DNA of 64,000 bases from SKVR01 sp046291875 (GCA_046291875.1 JBKBSF010000019.1:22925-86924); one strand, 5' to 3'. Positions 1 to 9,308 are shown, counted from the stretch's first letter. The notes: generated by a model from the sequence alone, not told the origin. Program-made: numbers and translations.

Positions 1-1
1 G

Positions 2-136
2 GTGGTTGCCAGCGGTATTACAACCATTTCCACTGATTTCAGGCAAATGGGACAAACCCTTGCCTGCCTGGTGGCTGAAAACAAAACAGAACGTATTGAA
101 AATCCATCGCGACTGATCATAAGAGGATCGCTTTGA
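2..136 (+). CDS. LacI/GalR-family transcriptional regulator, C-terminal end only
   Basis: The 5' part lies outside the window; 44 codons and the stop are visible. The tail reads as the end of a periplasmic-binding-protein-like effector domain: an SGITTISTDFRQMGQ stretch followed by the NPSRLIIRGSL ending that closes LacI/GalR proteins. It ends 29 bp before the nucleotidyltransferase gene on the same strand, so it is probably the first or an early gene of the galactose operon and may regulate it in response to a sugar or sugar phosphate. The DNA-binding domain is not visible, so the family call rests on the C-terminus and context. Confidence 0.6.
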   Translation: MVASGITTISTDFRQMGQTLACLVAENKTERIENPSRLIIRGSL

Positions 137-165
137 GAACACATAATCATTAAACCAACACCCCA

Positions 166-1074
166 ATGCAACCAACACTATTGATACTTGCTGCCGGTAT
201 GGGCAGCCGATATGGCAGCCTCAAACAGATTGACAAACTGGGGCCCGGGGGCGAAACCATCATCGACTATTCCGTTTTTGATGCCATGCAGGCAGGATTC
301 GGTAAAGCTGTTTTTGTTATTCGCAAAAGCATCGAAAAGGACTTCATTGATGTATTTGCAGACCGGTTCCTGAAAAAAATTCCTTACGAAATTGTATTTC
401 AGGAACTGGATCTTCTCCCTGAAGGGTTTGCGTGTCCGGAGGACAGAACCAAACCCTGGGGCACAGCACATGCGCTCTGGGTATGCCGCAATGTGGTGAA
501 AGAACCTTTTGTGGTGATCAATGCCGATGATTTTTACGGAAAGCAAGCCTACCAGGTACTGGCTGACCATCTCAGGCAAAACCCGGAACATGAGAGTAAT
601 AATTTCGCAATGTGCGGTTACAAACTACACAATACACTATCGGAACATGGTAATGTAACCCGCGGCATATGCAAAATAAACCAGGAAGGATACCTCGAAT
701 CGGTGGATGAGCAGTTTAATATTGGGCGGGATGAAACCGGGATGATAGTGAGTTACAAGGATGAAGAAAATTTGGTTTTACTTCCGGATGAAACGGTTTC
801 CATGAATATATGGGCATTCAATCCGTCAATATTTCAACTCATTGAAGAGTATTTCGTCAGATTTCTAGAAAAACAAATCCACCTACCCAAATCCGAACTT
901 GTAACACCCCAGCTGGTTGACCAGATTATAAAAGATGGAAGGGGCAAAATTAAAGTGTTGCATTCGGCATCTAAGTGGTTTGGCGTTACCTACGCAAATG
1001 ACAAACCCCTTGTAATGCAAACCCTGAAAGAACTAACAAACAGCGGAGAATATCCAAAAAAGCTTTGGCAATAA
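166..1074 (+). CDS. Sugar-phosphate nucleotidyltransferase (NDP-sugar pyrophosphorylase-like)
   Basis: A 302-residue cytoplasmic protein. Residues 7-20 hold the nucleotide-binding signature of the NTP_transferase family (LILAAGMGSRYGSLKQ), and VINADDFYG near residues 117-125 is the metal- and sugar-binding DD motif. There is no left-handed helix acyltransferase extension, so it is a minimal pyrophosphorylase. It lies between a LacI-type gene and a sugar symporter and is co-directional with galK and galE. No galT is seen nearby, so it may supply the uridylyl transfer step, making UDP-galactose or UDP-glucose from hexose-1-phosphate and UTP. That role is inference; the fold assignment is firm. 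Other NDP-sugars are possible. Confidence 0.85.
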   Translation: MQPTLLILAAGMGSRYGSLKQIDKLGPGGETIIDYSVFDAMQAGFGKAVFVIRKSIEKDFIDVFADRFLKKIPYEIVFQELDLLPEGFACPEDRTKPWGTAHALWVCRNVVKEPFVVINADDFYGKQAYQVLADHLRQNPEHESNNFAMCGYKLHNTLSEHGNVTRGICKINQEGYLESVDEQFNIGRDETGMIVSYKDEENLVLLPDETVSMNIWAFNPSIFQLIEEYFVRFLEKQIHLPKSELVTPQLVDQIIKDGRGKIKVLHSASKWFGVTYANDKPLVMQTLKELTNSGEYPKKLWQ

Positions 1075-1145
1075 ACCTTAACAAGAACTCTGATTCTTAG
1101 CGTTTCAGCGGTTCTAATCAAAAATCCTAAATCAAAAATAACATC

Positions 1146-2786
1146 ATGGGAACATTTCACACACTCGATTATGTAATTTTTGCGGCCTATGGGTTGCTGA
1201 TCCTTTCGGTAGGTCTTTGGGTGTCCAGGGGCAAAAAAGGAGAAAAGAAAAGTGCCGAGGACTACTTCCTGGCCAGCAAGAGTTTGCCCTTCTGGGCCAT
1301 TGGTGCCTCGCTGATTGCAGCCAATATTTCGGCAGAGCAATTTATCGGCATGTCGGGCTCGGGCTTTGCCATAGGGCTGGCCATTGCCTCCTATGAGTGG
1401 ATGGCGGCGCTTACACTGATCATTGTGGCCAAGTTCTTCCTCCCGATTTTCATCAAACAGGGGCTATTTACCATACCCCAGTTTATTGAGAAACGTTTCA
1501 ACACCAACCTGAAAACCATCCTGGCTATTTTCTGGGTTGCCTTGTTCATTTTTGTAAACCTGACCTCTGTGCTGTTTCTGGGCGCAAAGGCCCTTGATAC
1601 CATTCTGGGCACAGGCGATGGCTCCATGATCATGTATTTCATAATAGGTCTGGCATGTTTTGCTGCCGCTTACTCCATCTGGGGTGGCTTATCGGCAGTA
1701 GCCTGGACCGATGTAATACAAGTGGTGCTGCTTGTGGTAGGCGGATTTATCACTACCCTGATTGCCCTCAACCATGTAACACCCGAGGGGGGTATTCTTA
1801 CAGGTGTTTCGCACATTTATGCAACTGCTGGCGATAAGTTTCAGATGATTCTCAGTCGCGACCATTCTCAATATCTCAACTTACCCGGCATTGGGGTATT
1901 GATTGGAGGTATGTGGGTTGCCAATTTGTACTACTGGGGCTTTAACCAGTACATTATTCAACGTGCACTGGCAGCAAAATCGCTCAAAGAAGCACAAAAA
2001 GGTCTTGCCTTTGCTGCATTTCTGAAACTGCTTTTACCCATTTTTGTGGTAATCCCGGGTATTATTGCCTATGTAATGTATATGCAACCTGCCGGAACAG
2101 CTCTGATTGATGGAGTACAAAGCGATTTTCTGCGTGCCGACGGCACCATCAACTATGATATCTCTTACCCCTGGCTGATCCGTACCTTTATTCCTATGGG
2201 TATCAAAGGCCTTGTGGTGGCAGCCCTTACTGCAGCCATTGTATCATCGCTTGCCTCTATGCTCAACTCTACAGCAACCATCTTTACCATGGATATTTAC
2301 AAACCCTACTTCTCTAAAAGGACAGATGGCACCGACCTGGTACCGGTAGGTCGTATTTCAGTAATGGTTGCCCTGGGCATAGCGGTATTCCTGGCACCCG
2401 CCCTCGATTCTATGCCCCAGATGTTTCAATACATCCAGGAGTATACGGGTGTGGTAAGCCCGGGAATTCTGGCAGTATTCCTCATGGGTCTGTTCTACAA
2501 GAAAGCCAACAGCAAAGGGGCTATCATAGGTGTAATTGCATCTATACCTGTGGCATTGTTGCTCAAACTTCTTCCCCTTGAAATGCCTTTCCTCGATCAA
2601 ATGATGTACACCTGCCTTATCACCATTGTAATCATCGTTATGGTGAGCCTGCTCACTGCCGACCACGATGAAGACCCCAAAGCAATTCCGCTGCCAAAGG
2701 AAACTTTCAAAACCGGAAAGAATTTCAACCTGGCAGCCTATGCAGTGGTACTGATACTGGTAGTGCTGTACACTGTGTTCTGGTAA
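1146..2786 (+). CDS. Sodium/sugar symporter, SSS family (SglT-like)
   Basis: A 546-residue integral membrane protein with about 13-14 hydrophobic helices along its length, the usual size for solute:sodium symporters of the SglT type. It starts with a short periplasmic N-terminus and a first helix (LDYVIFAAYGLLILSVGLWV). The stretch AIGASLIAANISAEQFIGMSG near residues 55-75 is the helix-2 region that binds sugar and sodium in this family. It sits between a sugar nucleotidyltransferase and galK, so galactose (possibly also glucose) is the likely substrate, carried across the inner membrane with sodium. A perfect 22-bp inverted repeat separates it from galK. Confidence 0.9.
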   Translation: MGTFHTLDYVIFAAYGLLILSVGLWVSRGKKGEKKSAEDYFLASKSLPFWAIGASLIAANISAEQFIGMSGSGFAIGLAIASYEWMAALTLIIVAKFFLPIFIKQGLFTIPQFIEKRFNTNLKTILAIFWVALFIFVNLTSVLFLGAKALDTILGTGDGSMIMYFIIGLACFAAAYSIWGGLSAVAWTDVIQVVLLVVGGFITTLIALNHVTPEGGILTGVSHIYATAGDKFQMILSRDHSQYLNLPGIGVLIGGMWVANLYYWGFNQYIIQRALAAKSLKEAQKGLAFAAFLKLLLPIFVVIPGIIAYVMYMQPAGTALIDGVQSDFLRADGTINYDISYPWLIRTFIPMGIKGLVVAALTAAIVSSLASMLNSTATIFTMDIYKPYFSKRTDGTDLVPVGRISVMVALGIAVFLAPALDSMPQMFQYIQEYTGVVSPGILAVFLMGLFYKKANSKGAIIGVIASIPVALLLKLLPLEMPFLDQMMYTCLITIVIIVMVSLLTADHDEDPKAIPLPKETFKTGKNFNLAAYAVVLILVVLYTVFW

Positions 2787-2794
2787 ATAATGGC

Positions 2795-2860
2795 GGGTGT
2801 AATGGGTAATGGGTGAATCACTCATCACTCATCACCGATCACCCATTACCCATTACACCC
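2795..2860. repeat. Perfect 22-bp inverted repeat between symporter gene and galK
   Basis: The arms at 2795-2816 and 2839-2860 are exact reverse complements around a 22-nt loop built from TCATCAC-type direct repeats. The arms contain the phrase ATGGGTAATGGGTGA. There is no T tract, so it is not a classic terminator. It could stabilise or process the operon mRNA, or be a copy of a dispersed REP-like element. Confidence 0.85.
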
Positions 2861-2880
2861 TTCATCCAAAATTCAATACA

Positions 2881-4029
2881 ATGAATCAACAACAAGTAGA
2901 ACAAATATTTGAGCAAAAGCACAAGCAGCCGCACCGGATCTTTGCTGCCCCTGGCCGTATCAATCTGATTGGCGAACACACCGATTACAATGAGGGTTTT
3001 GTGATGCCTGCAGCCATTGACAAGAGGATCTATCTGGCCATTGCTCCTGTGCCTGGCAATAAAGTTGAAATTTACTCAGCAGATTTTGACGAGACGGTAA
3101 CCTTTTCGCTGAACCAGGCTCTGAACGATATGCCCCACTGGGCCAAATACCCCTATGGCGTTGTCAGAGAGCTTGAAGCAGCAGGCCATACGCTGCAGGG
3201 TTTCTGCGCCGTTTTTGGAGGCGACATCCCCAAGGGTGCCGGACTGTCATCGTCTGCTGCCCTCGAGAGTGTGTTTGCAGTAGCTCTTAACACCCTTTTC
3301 AGTTTGAATATCGACAACATGACCCTGGCCCGGATAGGACAAAGGGCTGAGCACAACTACGCCGGAGTTAAATGCGGCATCATGGATCAGTTTGCTTCCA
3401 TCCATGGCAAGAAAGACCATGTAATGATGCTCGATTGTCGCTCACTGGAGTATGAATACCGCCCCCTGAAACTGGACGGATTTGAACTGATCCTGGCAGA
3501 CACCCGGGTAAAACACAGCCTTGCCTCATCGGAGTACAACCTGAGGCGGCACCAATGCGAAGAAGGTGTAATGGTGCTGCGCACACAAATGCCTGCAGTA
3601 CGCAGTTTGCGCGATGTAAGACCCAAAGATGTTTACCCTTACAGAGAAATGATGGGCGAAGAGGTTTTCATGCGCTGCGAGTACGTTACAGAAGAGAACC
3701 AACGGGTGAAAGAGATGGCCAGGGCCCTTGAGGAAGACGATATGCCTCTGGCAGGTGAGCTTCTTTTTGCTTCTCATCATGGCCTGAGCAACAAATACCA
3801 TGTAAGCTGCCCCGAACTGGACCTTCTGGTCGATATAGCCCGAAACACCCCAGGTATACTTGGAGCAAGGATGATGGGCGGCGGATTTGGGGGTTGCACC
3901 ATCAACCTGGTAAGCTCTGACGCGGCAGAGCAGTTCAAAGAAAGTGCCTACTCAGGATTTAAAAAACAATTCGGAACCGAACCTCTGTTTTACAAGGTAA
4001 ACCTCAGCCAGGGAGCTACAGAATGTTAA
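2881..4029 (+). CDS. galK: Galactokinase
   Basis: Phosphorylates D-galactose to galactose-1-phosphate, first step of the Leloir pathway. The 382-residue GHMP-family kinase has the N-terminal galactose-binding signature GRINLIGEHTDYNEG, the phosphate-binding loop PKGAGLSSSAALE and the C-terminal GGGFGGCT motif. The frame is open to 2809, but that stretch runs through the inverted repeat. The ATG at 2881 gives MNQQQVEQIFEQ, the expected start about 20 residues before the GHMP signature. Second-to-last gene of the galactose operon, followed by galE after 90 bp. Confidence 0.96.
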   Translation: MNQQQVEQIFEQKHKQPHRIFAAPGRINLIGEHTDYNEGFVMPAAIDKRIYLAIAPVPGNKVEIYSADFDETVTFSLNQALNDMPHWAKYPYGVVRELEAAGHTLQGFCAVFGGDIPKGAGLSSSAALESVFAVALNTLFSLNIDNMTLARIGQRAEHNYAGVKCGIMDQFASIHGKKDHVMMLDCRSLEYEYRPLKLDGFELILADTRVKHSLASSEYNLRRHQCEEGVMVLRTQMPAVRSLRDVRPKDVYPYREMMGEEVFMRCEYVTEENQRVKEMARALEEDDMPLAGELLFASHHGLSNKYHVSCPELDLLVDIARNTPGILGARMMGGGFGGCTINLVSSDAAEQFKESAYSGFKKQFGTEPLFYKVNLSQGATEC

Positions 4030-4119
4030 AACAATTTTCATCGTCAGAAAACATATTGCAGGGGGAAATTGTAACTTTGTTTAAAACCTGATAAATCTGC
4101 AAATAAATACCGCAAAAGC

Positions 4120-5151
4120 ATGTCTGAAAAAATACTCGTTACCGGTGGCACCGGCTATATTGGCTCTCATACTGTGGTGGAACTGCAACAGAGTGGCTAT
4201 GAAGTTTTAATAGTTGACAACCTTGCCAATTCTGAAGAGAGCATTGTAGGCCAGATTGAAAAGATTACCGGTGTTCGCCCTCATTTTACCCAGCTTGATC
4301 TGAGTGAGCGTCAGCCCACACTGGATTATTTTAAGCAACACAACAACATTGCGGGGGTAATCCATTTTGCCGCTTACAAAGCAGTTGGAGAATCAACCGA
4401 ATTTCCATTGAAATACTACCAGAACAACCTGGGCTCGCTTGCCAACCTGATGGAAGCCATGGCCCTTGTTAACTGCAAAAACCTGGTGTTTTCCTCTTCC
4501 TGCACCGTTTATGGTCAGCCCGATGTATTGCCCGTAACAGAGAGTGCTCCTATCAAAAAGGCTCTCTCTCCCTATGGCAATACCAAGCAGGTTTCGGAGG
4601 AGATCATATTCGATCAATGTCTTACCGGAAAGGTAGAGGCCATTGCGCTGCGCTATTTCAATCCCATAGGAGCGCACCCTACAGCACTCATCGGAGAACT
4701 GCCTCTGGGTGTGCCCAACAACCTGGTTCCATTTATTACACAGACAGCCATTGGCAAACGCGACAAGCTCAGGGTGTTTGGAGATGATTACAACACCCCC
4801 GATGGCACCTGCATACGCGACTACATCCATGTGGTGGATCTCGCCAAAGCCCACGTTGTAGCCATGGAGCGACTCACGCAAGGCAAAAATCTGGAACGGT
4901 TTGAGGTATTCAACCTGGGTACCGGAAACGGTTTCAGTGTACTGGAAGTGATCCAGACTTTTGAGAAAGTAAACAGCCTGAACCTAAATTACGAGATCGC
5001 ACCCCGCCGCCCGGGCGATGTGGAGCAGGTTTGGGCAGAAACCACACGTGCCAACGAAGTGCTGGGCTGGAAAGCAGAGCTGGGGCTGGAACCCATGCTG
5101 CAGTCGGCATGGAAATGGGAGTTGTATTTAAAGGAGAAAGCAACCCCCTGA
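4120..5151 (+). CDS. galE: UDP-glucose 4-epimerase
   Basis: Interconverts UDP-galactose and UDP-glucose with bound NAD, last step of galactose entry into central metabolism and a source of UDP-galactose for glycan synthesis. The 343-residue short-chain dehydrogenase/reductase begins with the Rossmann motif VTGGTGYIGSHT. It has the catalytic SSSCTVYG region and the YGNTK version of YxxxK, and a typical GalE C-terminus. The 90-bp gap after galK contains TAACTTTG at 4072-4079, a good -7 element without a clear -33 partner, so galE may also have its own promoter. An imperfect hairpin follows the stop. Confidence 0.96.
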   Translation: MSEKILVTGGTGYIGSHTVVELQQSGYEVLIVDNLANSEESIVGQIEKITGVRPHFTQLDLSERQPTLDYFKQHNNIAGVIHFAAYKAVGESTEFPLKYYQNNLGSLANLMEAMALVNCKNLVFSSSCTVYGQPDVLPVTESAPIKKALSPYGNTKQVSEEIIFDQCLTGKVEAIALRYFNPIGAHPTALIGELPLGVPNNLVPFITQTAIGKRDKLRVFGDDYNTPDGTCIRDYIHVVDLAKAHVVAMERLTQGKNLERFEVFNLGTGNGFSVLEVIQTFEKVNSLNLNYEIAPRRPGDVEQVWAETTRANEVLGWKAELGLEPMLQSAWKWELYLKEKATP

Positions 5152-5169
5152 CAGATATCACAAAGGAGA

Positions 5170-5222
5170 AGGCTGTCTGAAGAATGCCCACTGGTTACTA
5201 TCGGGCACTCCTCAAACAGCCT
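5170..5222 (+). terminator. Probable terminator after galE
   Basis: A 20-bp stem with three mismatches (arms 5170-5189 and 5203-5222, loop 13 nt) followed by a pyrimidine-rich CTTCCATTTTTAA run. It lies between the converging galactose operon and galactan locus. Confidence 0.6.
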
Positions 5223-5307
5223 CTTCCATTTTTAACCCCATTGTACAGAAAACGATTCAATTGAAAGCAGCAATATTTTCTGACACAGGGGCCTTCCGAT
5301 CATCCTC

Positions 5308-7875
5308 CTATTCAAGCCAGGCTTCCTGAAGATAAAACCGGATATTGTTTTCGGATCCATCGCCCTGCAAGGTGATCTGAAGAACCTCCAGATCGGAGGC
5401 AACCAAGGGTCCGTGATTTGTTATGGCCGCATGCCAGGGCTTAAACTCCGGATAAGGTCGGGGTATCATGGCAAACTGTCCTTCTTTGAAATCTTTCAGG
5501 GCAAGCCTATAGTTTTCTTGTTGTTCGTTCAGGATCAGGTCATGGGTAAAAACGTTTCCCGATTTATCTATCAGGCTAACCTCAAGCCGAACCGGGCCAT
5601 TGCCCAGATTTGCACCCCTCATTACCAGGTACTCTTTCTGATTTAGCTCACTCTTTCTGCCTGCCACCTGATCGCGGAAGTTATACTTTATGGTATGAAT
5701 ACGCGTACGGCCGGTACCATCCTGGTTGTTGGGAATTTGCTCCAGATCGTAAAACAACCATCCTTTCCCCTTTTCAAAAGCGGCCCGTAAATCAACTCCC
5801 CTTACCCATGGGCGAAGGGTTTCTTCATTGTCTGCCATGGCGCACCACAAGGCAATGGGTTTCCCTTCGGGGATAAAATGCATGGTATAGGTGGTTTGAT
5901 CGTAAAAATCCCAGTCGCCGGGTTTCCGGTCGATCCCTGCAGGAAACGTTCTCCAGTGATCACCAAAATCTATCACAACGAAATAATGGAGTATCCCGTG
6001 TTTTGCAATTTCAGAAGGCAATGAAAGCTGGTAGATGTCATTGCCCAGATATTCTGCTTTCATCTGGCGATTGCCCAGTCTGTCCCACATGGCTATGGTT
6101 ACATTCCCGGGTTTGCGGGGGCTGATCAGTTCGAAACGGATGTGAGCCTCTGCACCGGCAGTAACCTGTGGGGCAGAATAGTTTTTCACCAGGGTAACCT
6201 CCAGGTTGCTTTCAGGTGCTACAAACTCATTCATCCTGATATTTCCCAGCATAGATTGAGGATCGATTCGCACGGTGTTTCCAGCAGCCTGGAGCAAATA
6301 CACACCTGGCAGGACTTCGAACTGACTGTTGCGGGCCAATGCAGACAGGGTGTTACCTTCATCGATTCCCTTTACAGAAAATCCACTGCCAAGCCCGGGC
6401 AAAGCAACTTGCATTGCTCTTTGGGTATGATGCACTGCTGCAACCTGCCGGTGGGGACTTACCCGTGCATAGGGGTCGCCGATCCAATGGGCATCGGGCA
6501 TCACTTCGAGCCGCCATACGCCAGGAGCCAGTTTGTCGAGGAAGTAGGCTCCTTTGCCATCGTAGCGCACCACCGCAGAATTGCCATATCCGGCAATGGA
6601 GGTAAGACGGTTTACATCGGGAGGTACAGTTGGGGTATGGTTGGTATAATAAAACCTCTCAGGCGATACCAATTCTGCCAGATCTTCTTCATACCGTATG
6701 CGGAAGTTTGCGAAAGTATTGTTGTGTGGAAAGCTGCCAAAGTCGGCATAGCGTGGTACCTGGTGAAAGACCTGCGAGGCAATCATAAGACTGATCGCCT
6801 TTTGAGGTGCGTAGGGAAGACTCATAAAGTGTGTGCCATAGTTGGTATTGAAGGGAGCCAGAAACATGGCATCGTAATCGAAATGAGTTGCCAGCTGCAT
6901 CCCTGCCTGGCGAAAACTTCGCGCCATGGCCGGATACATATAGTTTCCTTCGGCGTCGGCAGCATCAAACTCATACACAATCTTCGCCATATTCCTGAAA
7001 TCCAGATCATCGGCAAAGGGGATATGGTAGGTGCTCACATGAGGCAGAAAGTTTCCGTTGATCTGGCGATTGGCCACCAAGCCCGTAGGATACCATTGAA
7101 AAGTTCCTCCTTGCACATCTGCTTCCATGTAGGCCCGATAGAGGTGTATGCTGTGGGTTACATTGTAAAAGATGGGGGTTTGTGTTCCGGTTCGGCGCAT
7201 GGATGCCACCATGCGATTGATGAAGTCTTTAACCTCCTCAACAGTACCAGGATGATGCGGCTCGTTGCTTACCTCAAAAGCAACCACATCGGGATCGTCT
7301 TTGTAAGCAATGCCGGTGTATGGGTTTACATGATTGAGAAACTGATACAGGTAGTTCTCCTGCGCTTTTATGGCATCGGGATGAGTAAGACAACCCGCCT
7401 TGCCATATTTGCGTGCAAAACCTGGCGTATCGAAATCGGGTTCAGGCCAGCCGTTGCCCCAAAAGGCAATGGGTGTAATTACGAACTTCATACCGCGCTG
7501 CTTCATCTCGGCAACAGCAAAATCGAAAAGCCTCAGATGCTCGTTGTGCAATAAGTTGCCCAGCGTATCGGAGATCTCGGTATCCCAAACATGCACCCGG
7601 TACAAATTAAAACCCAAACGTGCAAAATGATACACATCCTGCCTGATAGCTTCTTCGTGATTTACCCCCATCCTTTTGGCCATGCGAAAGGCATGAGCAA
7701 ATGGGGTTGAATAGTTTACCCCAAATCCATGGATCTCACTGTTATCGGCCCTCCAACGCAGCACACCCTGTGCATCCACATAAGTTGAATGCTCTGTTGC
7801 TGACTGTGAAAGTACCGTTTGCAAGGCAAAAACAAGCAGTAGTACCGCCAGGAAAAATCGTTTATTCAGCATCAT
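5308..7875 (-). CDS. Secreted GH5-like (clan GH-A) glycoside hydrolase with C-terminal beta domains
   Basis: An 855-residue exported enzyme with an N-terminal signal peptide (FFLAVLLLVFALQTVLSQ). Residues about 30-420 form a clan GH-A barrel: RVHVWDTEI, then AFEVSNEPHH with the likely acid/base Glu205, and IVYEFDAAD with the likely nucleophile Glu302. This matches the NEP and late-Glu pattern of GH5-type enzymes. Residues about 420-855 look like beta-sandwich modules (a catalytic-domain flank, an Ig-like segment near 555-660 and a C-terminal jelly-roll-like segment). It is the last gene of the galactan locus, separated from the SusE-like gene by a hairpin. The exact family and substrate cannot be read from sequence; an exo- or endo-acting role on galactan side structure is inferred from context. 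A second ATG directly follows the first. Confidence 0.75.
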   Translation of the reverse strand: MMLNKRFFLAVLLLVFALQTVLSQSATEHSTYVDAQGVLRWRADNSEIHGFGVNYSTPFAHAFRMAKRMGVNHEEAIRQDVYHFARLGFNLYRVHVWDTEISDTLGNLLHNEHLRLFDFAVAEMKQRGMKFVITPIAFWGNGWPEPDFDTPGFARKYGKAGCLTHPDAIKAQENYLYQFLNHVNPYTGIAYKDDPDVVAFEVSNEPHHPGTVEEVKDFINRMVASMRRTGTQTPIFYNVTHSIHLYRAYMEADVQGGTFQWYPTGLVANRQINGNFLPHVSTYHIPFADDLDFRNMAKIVYEFDAADAEGNYMYPAMARSFRQAGMQLATHFDYDAMFLAPFNTNYGTHFMSLPYAPQKAISLMIASQVFHQVPRYADFGSFPHNNTFANFRIRYEEDLAELVSPERFYYTNHTPTVPPDVNRLTSIAGYGNSAVVRYDGKGAYFLDKLAPGVWRLEVMPDAHWIGDPYARVSPHRQVAAVHHTQRAMQVALPGLGSGFSVKGIDEGNTLSALARNSQFEVLPGVYLLQAAGNTVRIDPQSMLGNIRMNEFVAPESNLEVTLVKNYSAPQVTAGAEAHIRFELISPRKPGNVTIAMWDRLGNRQMKAEYLGNDIYQLSLPSEIAKHGILHYFVVIDFGDHWRTFPAGIDRKPGDWDFYDQTTYTMHFIPEGKPIALWCAMADNEETLRPWVRGVDLRAAFEKGKGWLFYDLEQIPNNQDGTGRTRIHTIKYNFRDQVAGRKSELNQKEYLVMRGANLGNGPVRLEVSLIDKSGNVFTHDLILNEQQENYRLALKDFKEGQFAMIPRPYPEFKPWHAAITNHGPLVASDLEVLQITLQGDGSENNIRFYLQEAWLE

Positions 7876-7946
7876 TAAAAAGTTTAATTAGTTCTTCATA
7901 GAGCGGTGAAAACAACCGGAGTTGTCCCCCATCGCAAAAGAGTAAA

Positions 7947-7979
7947 AGTGACGGGGTGAAATTTAATCACCCCGTCACT
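7947..7979 (-). terminator. Stem-loop between SusE-like gene and GH5-like gene
   Basis: A perfect 13-bp stem (7947-7959 with 7967-7979, loop 7 nt), 6 nt after the SusE-like stop. On the minus strand it is followed by TTTACTCTTTTG. It probably acts as a partial terminator or mRNA 3'-end stabiliser inside the operon. Confidence 0.65.
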
Positions 7980-7985
7980 GGATTA

Positions 7986-9035
7986 TTAATTCTTTATTAC
8001 TTCATAATTGTAAGGCACATTGTGCAGATCAAGCACAATAGTATAATTGCCCGCTTCGCTGATGGGGATATTATTACCATCGTGCCCGGGATCGAGCACA
8101 CCATCCAGATCGTCATCACCATAAATCAATGACCAGTTTTCGTTGGCAATGAATTTAAAGCCCCCAGCGGTAACATCCATGGTAATGGACCAGGTTTTTG
8201 ATTGTACATCGAACTGCATAGGAGTAAATGACCATCCATTGAAGTCGCCGGTTACAGCCCATTCGGTAGTATATAACTGGTAGGTAAGATTGTCGAGGTT
8301 GGCAATGATTCTGTAGTAGCCAACCCCTTGTGTGGCAAAAATATTATTACCGCCCCAGTTGCCTACCTGCAGGGTACCGGAAGTACCACTTTCGTTCGGA
8401 TCGCCAATTACCTCTTCTTCCACCCAGTCGGGCACGAACGACATTTTGAAGCCATTCCAGTTTTCGCCATTGTCCATCCAGATATAACCCTCGTAAATGT
8501 TATTACTCTTGAAAGAGTAGAGGTGATCTGTAAAGGACCAGCCGTTATGATCGCCTGCCAGATACAGTTTTGGAAAATCAAGAACCACATCCAGCGGAAC
8601 GAAGTTAATGTTTACCACATTGGATTCTGCAACCAGCTCGGCACTTATACTGGCAATTACCTTAAACTGTACTGCAGCTGTTTCGCCGGGCAATGCCCCC
8701 AAGGCCAGCAATGATTGATTGATGCGCGAAACCAGCATAGAATGATTGAGCAACTTGGTGGTTCCCAGCGATACTGATTGCTGGAAATTGTTGGATGCCA
8801 GATCCATGCGCAATACATAATCCGGATTACGGTGCTGAAATCCGAAATCTGCCGCAACCCAGTTGAAGGCAGCGAACACATCATCGATGTTATCCTGGGT
8901 GATACCAAAGGTTGAGTTTGCGTGCGTATTGGATAGCACCGGAGGGGTTATTTCACCCATCGTTACCATGTCTCTGTCGTAGCAAGCTGTAAGCAGCAGC
9001 ATCAGCACCAGGGGGAGCAGAAAGATCTTTTTCAT
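7986..9035 (-). CDS. SusE/SusF-like outer-membrane glycan-binding lipoprotein
   Basis: A 349-residue lipoprotein with the signal MKKIFLLPLVLMLLLTAC and lipid-anchor Cys18. Residues about 35-165 match the SusE N-terminal domain (an NSTFG...FNW region and repeating beta strands). The C-terminal half holds two carbohydrate-binding-like modules, each starting near a GD(H/F)NGWSF motif typical of SusE/SusF starch-binding folds. It should bind galactan chains at the cell surface and hand them to SusC/SusD. The frame stays open upstream to 9152, but the lipoprotein signal starts at the ATG at 9035. The 273 bp back to susD contain no gene; an imperfect CTGCAG-based stem-loop lies near 9275-9300. Confidence 0.85.
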   Translation of the reverse strand: MKKIFLLPLVLMLLLTACYDRDMVTMGEITPPVLSNTHANSTFGITQDNIDDVFAAFNWVAADFGFQHRNPDYVLRMDLASNNFQQSVSLGTTKLLNHSMLVSRINQSLLALGALPGETAAVQFKVIASISAELVAESNVVNINFVPLDVVLDFPKLYLAGDHNGWSFTDHLYSFKSNNIYEGYIWMDNGENWNGFKMSFVPDWVEEEVIGDPNESGTSGTLQVGNWGGNNIFATQGVGYYRIIANLDNLTYQLYTTEWAVTGDFNGWSFTPMQFDVQSKTWSITMDVTAGGFKFIANENWSLIYGDDDLDGVLDPGHDGNNIPISEAGNYTIVLDLHNVPYNYEVIKN

Positions 9036-9308
9036 CTGAAAAAGGCTTACCAGAGATGGGGAGAAGAACATATCCCGGTTTATTTTCGGGAGCACCTGCA
9101 TGATTTTACGTTCATGCGGGTTTGCGTTATTGTGAAAACATGTTCGTTTCATCAGAATATAATTTGATTAAGTAATTGGTCTGATGGAACATCCTGAATT
9201 GTCATCCTCGTGTGTGTTAAGGGATTTATCATGGATGTTTCATATTTTTGAACTTTGATAATGTTTTGCTTTACTGCAGAAGAGAGGCTCCTGCAGCGTG
9301 GAAATTTA

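Noticed and set aside
2809..2880. Longer N-terminus for galactokinase
   Set aside because: The extra codons run through the perfect inverted repeat and would add residues not found in the family; ATG 2881 fits.
6142..7554. A 470-codon open frame antisense to the GH5-like gene
   Set aside because: No recognisable domain, high in Cys/His/Ile as expected from reverse reading of a biased coding frame; the opposite strand has a signal peptide and active-site motifs.
9036..9308. N-terminal extension of the SusE-like gene or a small gene before it
   Set aside because: The extension lacks coding character and the lipoprotein signal starts at 9035; other short frames there are shadows of susD.
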